A stretch of DNA of 64,000 bases from Symsagittifera roscoffensis (taxonomy: Eukaryota; Xenacoelomorpha; Acoela; Convolutidae). The notes under the pieces were generated by a model that was given only the letters and a program-made list of their open reading frames with translations, was not told where the DNA came from and searched no databases. Shown piece after piece: positions 13,371 through 21,134 of the stretch. The stretch is taken from contig NC_087063.1 of assembly GCF_963678635.1 (NCBI RefSeq), forward strand, positions 19,139,814-19,203,813, written 5' to 3'. The stretch's first letter is position 1. Each line of letters opens with the position of its first letter. A program made the translations under genes and the position numbers.

Positions 13371-14870
13371 CAAGACTGCTCATATCATGATGTGGCTTTA
13401 AACGTTCTTACTGCCCTTTAATGTTTCTCAAAAACTATCTGACCAAAAAAATGCTCCAAAAATTGAAAATAAAATTTGATAACTTTTGCGTGGGGTAATG
13501 CCTAATGAGAGCGCAATGTTGCACAAAAGTTTTTAAATTTAAGTTGTCGCATAGTGTCGCCGAAGTTCGAATCATTATACTTTTGATTGGTCATAAAAAA
13601 ACAGGCGCCAAATTTTTTTCGATATGGTCAGGAACTTTTTGGACACTTCAAAATATGGCTTCGAACGAAAAAAATATTAAAATATTCAAGGAAAAACTGC
13701 CGGTTACAAACAATCAGTCACTTTCTTGGAACGTTGAAACTGCTTTTTAGTGTCTATAGTAGTATAAAAATATCAGGAGAGCCCCAATAACCGATTCATT
13801 AAGAGTTTTCTTATCTAGGCGGTTGGAATAGAAGACATTTTCATCATCTTTTTTTTTTATCTCAGTAAATAACTGAAAAAATACCGATGTCAAACTATGC
13901 GTGGAAGGGGCAAACTACTTCTTTATGATTGGCTGAAACTGTAAGAAATGTCAAGGTGAAATACTCTGTATAAAATCATCAAGCTTAGTTTCTCCGCAAC
14001 GGGCGCAGTACATGTTTTCGATAGGACAAAGTTATTATGATTAAGTGCGATATCGAATAGATTTTTTATCAAACATCTGTCAAAACAAATTTAAGGTCAA
14101 AAAATGAATCCTTTTATTTTGTTAAGAAATTACAGCTATATTAATTTCACACAAACACACAAAAAACACAATCTTAAAACTCATACAGTAGTTAATAATT
14201 TCGTTATCCAACGCAGACTGATCACTCTTTCTTTCATTCTCCCCCTAGCTCTTAAGTGAGCTTGCCTTATTGTTCAAACTTTCGTAACGAAAGTGACGAA
14301 TTATTTCTGCTCGGGTGGGTTTTTTTCACACAAATTTTGACTTTTTAACTAAGCATTTTTGACGGAATTTCTGTACATCAGCCCAAAGGTATTGTTGTCT
14401 TGAGCTCAAATTTAAAAGATATTTCATAAAGTTACAAGGGTTAAATGATTGCCATTTTAGCCAATATGAGACAATTAAGGCGCGATATGTTTCGCGCTAT
14501 TAATGCGTAAGCGGAGATTTAATCTCTTATAGAAATCGTTCCAAATTGGTTGAAACAGGCAATTTGTCAAACTTTCTACGTTACTAGGAGCTAAATTTGC
14601 CACTTCGTACTTAATATGGCGAGTGGGGTGATGATTTAAGAAAAACTAAAAATTTGGGTATTTTTTTTTCTTTTTTTTTGAAATATTCATCATTTTCTTA
14701 AAAGCAAATACTGCTTCATAGAGCTTGAAAGACAGTCGGAACGTTCAAGGCTTTTTAAAAAAAAATTAATTTTATTTTATTACATTTAAATTTTCCATCT
14801 TATTTCTGCTCCATAGACCTTAGAAGGCTCTCGGAACATTCAGGGCTTAAAACTCAAACTGACTGAATTG
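13371..14870. mobile_element. Family A element(s), decayed, possibly two overlapping copies
   Basis: A left terminus, CAAGACTGCTCATATCATG, lies at 13371. Inverted right-type termini (AGTCGGAACGTTCAAGGC and TCTCGGAACATTCAGGGC) lie near 14729 and 14831. The reverse-oriented body block at about 14380-14560 carries the family signature GCGCGATATGTTTCGCGC and the segment related to CAAATTTAAAAGATATTTCA. Two right-type ends suggest either a nested or a duplicated copy. Boundaries are approximate and no coding capacity is seen. Confidence 0.5.
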
Positions 14871-15049
14871 ATAGTTTGAGAAATCAATTTTTGAAAACAG
14901 GTTATCCCAATATCCGATGTCATCTTAATCAATGCTCACTACGCAAGGATCTAGGGGTGAAAATATGATTCACCCTCTATATCAGATGGGATTTAAACTA
15001 GGTTGTAAGTGAACTGTTTGTCCCAAAAAATGTTCGCAATCGACTTAGA

Positions 15050-15671
15050 ATCTCTGAAGCTCAAGAACGAACTAATAAAAATAGTGAGAGAAGCCGTTTT
15101 TCTGAAACCTAAATCTTTTTCCACTGTAAACCTAACTGTTAAAAATACCCTTCATCGTGATAAAAACAAAGCAATGTTGTTGAAAGGTACCGCTATTCGA
15201 AAGTAAAAAAAGAAATGTGAGTAACAAGCTTTTGCTGTCTGTAGTTGAAGTGAACAAGATAGCTTGGTCTGCATTCGATATCAAACGTTCGTTTCTTTTA
15301 TTTGTGGAAAAAATCAATTTTTCCATGTCTTCCCGTTTGCTGGTTCTATGGAGAAGTTTTCTGGTGTACAAGAAGTGATACAGCTTTTTCCGATTTTTCT
15401 GTTTTGAGAAACCAACAACAAAAGAATCGAACGTTTGATGTCGAATGCAGACCGAGCTATTTTGTTCACTTCAACTACAGACAGTAGAAGCTTGTTACTC
15501 ACATTTCTTTTTTCTACTTTCGAATAGCGGTACTTTTCAACAACATTGCTTTATTTTTATCATGATGAAGGGTATTTTTAACAGTTATTTTTACAGTGGA
15601 AAAAGATTTAGGTTTCAGAAAAACGGCTTCTCACACTATTTTTATTAGTTCGTTCTTCAGCTTCAGAGATT
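15050..15671. repeat. Imperfect palindrome with coding-like arms
   Basis: The left arm (about 15050-15306) and right arm (about 15410-15671) are inverted copies with roughly 15 differences by eye, around a spacer of about 103 bp. Each arm, read outward to inward, can encode the same short peptide containing SLKLKNELIKIV and EAVFLKPKSFSTV and ending in TAIRK-stop. The left arm keeps it open (15009-15206 on +). The right arm, on the minus strand, has one stop in it. A second matched peptide, SNKLLLSVVEVNKIA, follows in both arms. The arms are not identical, so this is probably not a chimeric-read artefact. I do not recognise the protein. Confidence 0.8.
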
Positions 15672-15695
15672 TTTCGACTAAGAAAGCAATAATCT

Positions 15696-16242
15696 ATTGG
15701 GTAGGCACTAAAGTCTAAAGAATGATTAAATCCTTCAAAACCTTTGTGGTTGTCTTTTGTTTGAATTTGGTAAAATAGACGTTTGGTGTCCCTGTAGATC
15801 AATTAAGCAATTTTTCCATAACTGTGCTAGATACTTCAAAACTTCAGTTGTACAAAAGCGAACGTTGTACAACAGGTAATTTGAAGTAATTAGAATTGCT
15901 GCACCAAGGTACATAAGTATATACCATTGCATTTTTTAAAGCAAGCTAAAAATTATCATGTCTTCTTTGAAAACCTTGATTTTTTGATTTGATCAAAATT
16001 CAAGTGGTTACACTAAAATTTGGCTCACTTTTATTAATTTGTGATCACAAATAAGTTGTTGCGACAACTCTTCATCTTCCTCGTTTTATCAAAACAAGGG
16101 TTAATCAACAATTCGGAATAAAATTCTCATTAAATTCTTAATTGCAAGTATTTTGACTTTTTTTGTTGTTCCGATCATTTTCGGTTTTCAAAAATTGGAT
16201 TGGCGTAATTGAAGTATTTTGCGGAGAGAAGATTTTCTCTAA
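15696..16242. other. AT-rich flank of the LTR element, nothing recognised
   Basis: No gene or repeat boundary is supported here. Its last bases (CCCTT, 16243-16247) form one side of the LTR element's target-site duplication. Confidence 0.5.
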
Positions 16243-16247
16243 CCCTT
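16243..16247. other. Target-site duplication, left copy (CCCTT)
   Basis: These five bases directly outside the low-coordinate LTR are repeated exactly at 23799-23803 outside the other LTR. Five bases is a usual length for integrases of this class. Confidence 0.85.
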
Positions 16248-16585
16248 TGTTAAAAAGTTAGGATAACACTCGTTGATGATTAAGAGTGCAACTTAAACTA
16301 AGACTAGATTAAGACTAAGATTGGTTAAGATTCCTACGATAATTGTAGGCTTTTATTTAAGACTAAATAAAAGACGGTGATGCTAACTAAAGTAAGAGAT
16401 GTTTAAAAGATTGAATTTGTTTCGGTTAATTTGTTGCATATCATAACAGCTAGTGCGCAAATTCCAAGTCTACCAAAAGCCGTTGCGCTTTTGGCAGGTG
16501 TATATAAATTAACACCGTATGAATTAACAACGTAAAGGTCACGATCAGTATAGAGGTTAAATGATCAAACAATAATACTTTTACA
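16248..16585 (-). repeat. 3' LTR (338 bp)
   Basis: This is the downstream LTR relative to the element's minus-strand coding direction. On the minus strand it starts TGTAAAAGTATTATTG and ends TTTTTAACA. It holds a TATA-like TTATATA (complement of 16501-16507) and AATAAA, a candidate polyadenylation signal (complement of about 16362-16367). It also carries several short inverted repeats: CCAAAAGC...GCTTTTGG, GGTGT...ACACC around the TATA box, and CCTAC...GTAGG beside the AATAAA. It differs from the other LTR at 16351. Confidence 0.95.
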
Positions 16586-16594
16586 TTCCCCGCG
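16586..16594 (-). other. Polypurine tract (plus-strand primer)
   Basis: Read on the minus strand, the bases immediately before the 3' LTR are GCGGGGAA, a short purine-rich run directly abutting TGTAAAAG. This is the expected position for the polypurine tract that primes second-strand DNA synthesis. It is short, and I infer it from position. Confidence 0.6.
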
Positions 16595-17322
16595 AAAATT
16601 TATGTAAAAGCTATTACTTTCGCCTCGCAAGAAAAGAAAGGAAGTAATTAAGCGCTCGGGTGAATGAACAAATTGGCTCGTTGGCCAAGACCCCCAAAGT
16701 GGATCTGAGTTGCTAGAGACATAATCTTGGTAAAGCACCGAGGGCCAAAAGAGCGTATATCATACTAACAAAAAGTTTAATACACGGTTACTAGGTCGAA
16801 GGAACGGGTGTACGGTTCGGGAAGGACCGTGATGACAGGCCCGATGGGCCGGAAGACGTATTCTTTAGTCAATAACACAAAAGAAAAAAAAACAAAGCAC
16901 CTTATATCAAATAGCATGTTTTCGTCAGGTAAAATTATATATAGGCCAGTTACTATGGACGAGCAATGAACTGGAATAGCACTGGGGTGAATGAGGCAGT
17001 AAGGTAAGCAGGGAAGGGTCCCTGAAGGCAGGCCAAAATAAGAGGCGGTACTAAGTTGGGTAGATCTAATGGTTATGCAGTGGTAACACGCAATGGGTGA
17101 AAAAGAACTTTAGCGACATTCAAGCTAGGTTATGAAGCTCAAATAACGCTTTAATATAATCAAAGAAATCTAAGTTTTTGGCGTATTATGCGAGCACTGG
17201 AAGTTTATAAGACTCTAAAGGCGATGGGATGTTAAGTAACATTCAACACTAGACAGGATACTAGAGTACTAAGAGTTTTTAATAGTTTATGAAATATTAT
17301 GATAGCGTCTAGACTGAAACTC
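16595..17322 (-). other. 3' untranslated region of the LTR element
   Basis: About 730 bp between the last stop codon of the long terminal reading frame and the polypurine tract. No open frame of note, no transmembrane-rich product and no zinc-finger motif is seen, so an envelope gene is not supported. The base composition is somewhat less AT-rich than the flanking host DNA. Confidence 0.65.
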
Positions 17323-18927
17323 CTACTTCTCAATCGTTTCCCGATTTGCCGCTTTGTTGATTGTCCATCTCCTTAACTCCTCCAGCGTCATTGGCCGACC
17401 TAGGAGTTCTATCGCCGAAATGATAGAGGAAGTGTTCAGCCAGTCTGGGTCAGGTACAGTATGAGCAGATGTTGAAGATGGGGTTTCGGATGGTAGGCCC
17501 GAGGGGTCAAATTGAGTGGTACAGACCTCTGGACTAAATTTGACCTTCTTTCGAGGAGTACTTGTGTAGGCAGGGCTTTCTTCCCGCAAATGAATTATCG
17601 TGGGACGCGAAGATGAGGGTGGTGTTAAGGTTGTCAGGTCTACTAAGTCGACTTGGTGGCTTTCCATTTCTACGGTAGTTGCTTCTATCGTTGTGTAAGC
17701 TGGGGCAGGACTAGATGAATTACATGATAGGCCGTCTTGATCTTCATTTGTTAAATCGACTACACTGGTAAACACTCTCTCGCCTAGCATCTTGGGAGGC
17801 TGTCTAGTTCGCATAGGTCTGGTGTTCTGCCGTGTAAAGATTTCTGACAATTTTTTTGAAGGTGGTGATTTCGTTGGAGATGACGCTTTCCTCTTCGCGG
17901 TACCGGACAGTTTCGGTTTTTTAGTGGCAAGGTCAGAGTATGGTTGCTTAGATTCCGCCTCCGCCATGGTGCTTGGTTCTACACTAATCTCAGTAGATTC
18001 CCGTCCAGGATTCTCCGGAAAACGCGGCTTTTCTTGATTGGGTTGATTGGTCTCCTCCATAGTGTCCAAGAGAACCAACTGTGGGGTCACATGTAGGTCC
18101 CTTTCATTGTCACCAGAATCCAGGTCGATCAGGGGAGTCTTATACGACTCGACCTTCTGTTCGACATGGTCCGGTATTTCTGGCTTACGATCTGTTCGGT
18201 CGGAGGATGGGTTTTCATCCGATTTTGTGGCTTCGAGTAATGTTTTATCCTTGAGATCTTTTAGCGAAATTAGGTCGCTAGCATTATCGTCCGAAATCTC
18301 TTCATGTGGTTTGGTCATCAATCCAGGTTCATTTACGCAACTTTTTCGAAGGTCGAGTTTACCCGACGGGCTTGATTCTTGGTCACTTTCAAGGACTATT
18401 GGGGTTCTCAATCTCTTCCTTTGTTCTTCTTCCTCTCTGAGAAGAGTTTCTCTAGAGCTGTTCACGGCCGCGTTTCGCCTCGCAATATCAAGCTCTTCGA
18501 ATTTCCACTGGAGATTTCTTTTCTTTTGCGTCGATTTTAAGCTTTTAAATCCGACATTTCTCGGCGGTTTTGAAGTTTTCCTCAGTCCTTTAGTCGCATA
18601 GAATCTAACTAGTTGATCTCGTTTTCTCGGGCTGGGTTTCTTCTGGGTACAATGTCTTTTAATGGCTAAATCAGATTTACGTATTATTTTACCATTTTTT
18701 AAGGTAACTGTGTGGTCTGACTCCCTTACAATTTCATCCTTGAGTACTCTATAGAATGGTTCACTTTTCGTTATATCTTGGACTTTTCGATAAATAATGG
18801 TCTTACCCGGCAGGTTATTCAGTATTGAGTCCTTTATGCCCAAGGCATCTCTCTTTTCTGCCCGAGAAAGCACTTTTACTGGAGATCCAGCACTGCATTT
18901 GAGATATCCTCCGAGGACGATGAGTTT
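17323..18927 (-). CDS. Long C-terminal pol extension / last ORF of the LTR element
   Basis: The frame is open from just after a stop at 18928-18930 to 17323. There is no ATG near its start; the first usable start would be GTG at 18873, giving 516 codons. The first part (IIYRKVQ through NGKIIRKSDLAIK, about residues 25-70 from the GTG) looks like the SH3-like C-terminal domain of an integrase. This suggests the frame is the continuation of pol, separated from the integrase ORF by a -1 frame change. The remaining 440 residues are low-complexity and rich in S, P, E and K. They contain basic clusters (KKPKLSGTAKRK near residue 317 and PRKKVKF near 440) that could be nuclear-localisation signals. 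Hydrophobic-acidic SUMO-interaction-like motifs, VVDLTNED at 371 and VDLVDLT at 408, are also present. No signal peptide or membrane segment is seen. Function beyond the integrase tail is unknown. Confidence 0.8.
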   Translation of the reverse strand, partial: KLIVLGGYLKCSAGSPVKVLSRAEKRDALGIKDSILNNLPGKTIIYRKVQDITKSEPFYRVLKDEIVRESDHTVTLKNGKIIRKSDLAIKRHCTQKKPSPRKRDQLVRFYATKGLRKTSKPPRNVGFKSLKSTQKKRNLQWKFEELDIARRNAAVNSSRETLLREEEEQRKRLRTPIVLESDQESSPSGKLDLRKSCVNEPGLMTKPHEEISDDNASDLISLKDLKDKTLLEATKSDENPSSDRTDRKPEIPDHVEQKVESYKTPLIDLDSGDNERDLHVTPQLVLLDTMEETNQPNQEKPRFPENPGRESTEISVEPSTMAEAESKQPYSDLATKKPKLSGTAKRKASSPTKSPPSKKLSEIFTRQNTRPMRTRQPPKMLGERVFTSVVDLTNEDQDGLSCNSSSPAPAYTTIEATTVEMESHQVDLVDLTTLTPPSSSRPTIIHLREESPAYTSTPRKKVKFSPEVCTTQFDPSGLPSETPSSTSAHTVPDPDWLNTSSIISAIELLGRPMTLEELRRWTINKAANRETIEK

Positions 18928-19718
18928 TCATCAACATCTCCATCTTCTATATCATCGGGGGCGTCCCAGTCGTGTCTTCGCTCTCGGCTCATTAGTTTTT
19001 TGCCTTTATCTATGCATAACAAAGTTTTATTCCAATCAAGGTTGTTCGAAGAGGGTGATTTGACCAAATTATGCCAGATGGTGTTTGGGGATCTACCAAA
19101 ATGTGCTTCAAAGGGGGAGCAGTTAAGCGACTGTTGAGTTACCGTTCTTAAACATTTTATGATCTTCAAAAGTCCAGATTCTAGCGAAGGTTTTGGACGT
19201 TCTTGTGCCATAACCAAGAGTCTTTCCTTAATGGTTCTGATTAGGCGTTCCACTAGTCCGGTAGCTCTATGATCACCCACTGGGCTAAATATCACTTTTA
19301 TATTGCGATTGTGGCAGAATTCTCTGACTTCCTTGGAGATAAAACCAGATCCTTGATCTGTTCTAATGGTTCTAGGTATCCCGTGTAAAGCAATGTATTT
19401 ACTAAGGAAGTTTATGATAGATTTTGCCGATGTGCTGGATGTTATTTGAGCTGATGGGAATTTTGAAAATCTGTCCACGCACACTAATATGTATTTTTTT
19501 GTTCCCCATACTAAAGGTAGCGGACCGGCGAAATCTAATTCCATTTTTTGGTTTGGCTCTTCGACCGTTGGGAGTTTCCCTAGGGTATTGTGTTTTATAA
19601 GAGGTTTTAAGTTTTTACCTGCTTTCACGCACTCAATACAGTTTTCGCCGTGGACTTGGATTTCGCGGTAAATTTTCGGCCACCAGATGTATTGAGTTGC
19701 CAGACTTTTCATTGCGAA
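18876..19718 (-). CDS. Integrase core (middle segment of pol)
   Basis: Open frame directly after the amber codon at 19719-19721. The first ATG is at 19712 and gives 278 residues. It begins with a WWPKI segment and the CIEC half of the HHCC zinc domain (C25, C28). The catalytic triad is D60 (LDFAGPL), D119 (RTDQGSGF) and E155 (GLVER), with 35 residues between the last two as in retroviral and Ty3 integrases. All three are present. The two zinc-binding histidines lie on the other side of the stop, at the end of the preceding ORF. The tail turns acidic and serine-rich (DDIEDGDVDENSSSSED) before a stop at 18876, where the next frame takes over. The enzyme would insert the cDNA into the genome. 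In this copy the frame is broken at both ends. Confidence 0.93.
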   Translation of the reverse strand, partial: FAMKSLATQYIWWPKIYREIQVHGENCIECVKAGKNLKPLIKHNTLGKLPTVEEPNQKMELDFAGPLPLVWGTKKYILVCVDRFSKFPSAQITSSTSAKSIINFLSKYIALHGIPRTIRTDQGSGFISKEVREFCHNRNIKVIFSPVGDHRATGLVERLIRTIKERLLVMAQERPKPSLESGLLKIIKCLRTVTQQSLNCSPFEAHFGRSPNTIWHNLVKSPSSNNLDWNKTLLCIDKGKKLMSRERRHDWDAPDDIEDGDVDENSSSSEDISNAVLDLQ

Positions 19719-21134
19719 CTAGCCAGGGTGAGCTTCGTGTAGTCGGTTGAGCATTGTCGATCTTAGGCATGCTGGGATAACTAACCGACTGTCCAGATAA
19801 AGACATCCTCCGCTGACATGTAAATTATTTAAGTACGATTTATAATAGTTTCCCAGTTGTAGAATATCTTGTTTGCGGTCTTCTTCAATTGCTTTAATTA
19901 TCTTTTTCATAACTAGATCTTGTTTTGATAAGAGGGACATAAATTTTGAATCAAATATTTCTGGCCAAGAAAAAGGGAATATACTGATTGTTTTCTTTTT
20001 ACTAGGTGATCTTTTCACGGGATTATCCGACGGGTTACTAGTGCTTGGTGTTAAAGAGTCCATGTTTTCATTAGCAATAAGTTCTTTCTGTTGGTTAAAT
20101 TCATTTTGTTCTGCCATTTCTTTCAGGATGTTAAAATTCGTAAAAAAGTCGTTTATTTTGCAAGATGAGTCACACTGTTCTGTCCGCGAGTGAGAATTTT
20201 GACACACTGAAATATTGGAATAGTTAGCTATCGCTTGGAACGTTTCAGCGGCATTAGCAATTCGGTTCTCACGTTCTATTTCTTGACTGGTCATATGATC
20301 TGTTGACTGGCCAATCGTGTTGCAGGAAGTGACGTCATGTGCTAAGAAATGTTGAGAGAATTTATTTCTTATTTGCGACCGCGAGTTTCTCGGCATTAGT
20401 TGATCAAAACCTAGAAGCGTACTAATCTGATTTACTGAAGCGATAACAAAGTTTTCGTCGTCCAGGTCTTTACCGGGTAAATGTTCGACGGTAAAGTCGA
20501 ACGGTAGTAGTTTGTCCGCCCAACGGGTGAGACGTGATTGGGCCGTTTTAGTATATTTATCGTCTTTCAGTGCTCCTATTAAGGCTTTGTGGTCTGTTAA
20601 AATTGAGAATTGTTTGCCCAATAGGTAATTTTTGAAATGGTCTAGTGCCCACACTAATCCCAGTAGCTCGAGTTCATTAGTGCTGTATTTTGGTTCGGCA
20701 ATATTCAAAAATCTGCTAGCGAACGCTACGGTCTTCCAGTTCCCCCGATGGTCCTGTTCGATGGACGCGCCCAATCCTAAGTGTGAGGCATCGCATTTTA
20801 CTCGAGTGTCCAGTTTTACATCGAAATGATGGTTCGTCACCGTATTACAAATTTCTTTCTTGATTTTTTCGAACGCTTCCGTGTGTACTGTAGACCACTT
20901 AAATGGTTTATTTTTTTGCATAAGTTCTCTGAACGGTGTAGATAGGGCTAAGTTTGGTATGAACTTAATAAATTGATTAATCGATCCCATTAATGATCTG
21001 ATATCTTTGATACAGTTTGGTTCCTTCAGGTTTCTGATTGCGTCAGACTTATGTATTAGTGGTGTCGTCCCTTTTGCGTCGATTTTAAATCCCAACCATG
21101 CTATGTTGTGAGTTAAGACGTGCATTTTTCCCAT
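19719..21134 (-). CDS. RT thumb, RNase H and start of integrase
   Basis: 471-codon open frame in the -1 frame relative to the gag-pol ORF, overlapping its end by 22 nt. The ATG at 21134 is probably not a natural start, because the frame picks up in the middle of reverse transcriptase. It opens with the RT segment ending in WLGFKIDAKGT and the connection region. RNase H follows, with its acidic residues at D115 (KCDASHLGLGA), E154/E156 (STNELELL) and D181 (LTDHKAL). After a linker rich in N, S and Q (about residues 240-390) it reaches the HH half of the integrase zinc domain (LHEAHPG, residues 465-471) and stops at an in-frame TAG. The following integrase ORF is in the same frame. Confidence 0.92.
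   Translation of the reverse strand: MGKMHVLTHNIAWLGFKIDAKGTTPLIHKSDAIRNLKEPNCIKDIRSLMGSINQFIKFIPNLALSTPFRELMQKNKPFKWSTVHTEAFEKIKKEICNTVTNHHFDVKLDTRVKCDASHLGLGASIEQDHRGNWKTVAFASRFLNIAEPKYSTNELELLGLVWALDHFKNYLLGKQFSILTDHKALIGALKDDKYTKTAQSRLTRWADKLLPFDFTVEHLPGKDLDDENFVIASVNQISTLLGFDQLMPRNSRSQIRNKFSQHFLAHDVTSCNTIGQSTDHMTSQEIERENRIANAAETFQAIANYSNISVCQNSHSRTEQCDSSCKINDFFTNFNILKEMAEQNEFNQQKELIANENMDSLTPSTSNPSDNPVKRSPSKKKTISIFPFSWPEIFDSKFMSLLSKQDLVMKKIIKAIEEDRKQDILQLGNYYKSYLNNLHVSGGCLYLDSRLVIPACLRSTMLNRLHEAHPG

Noticed and set aside
15050-15671. Palindrome as a chimeric assembly artefact
   Set aside because: The arms differ at about 15 positions, whereas a foldback sequencing artefact would give identical arms.
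16586-17322. Possible envelope gene downstream of pol
   Set aside because: No frame of adequate length, no signal peptide or transmembrane segment, and the long preceding ORF is soluble and charged.
18047-18601. 184-codon open frame on the plus strand
   Set aside because: It is the antisense shadow of the LTR element's C-terminal reading frame, and its serine-rich translation mirrors the E/S-rich sense protein.
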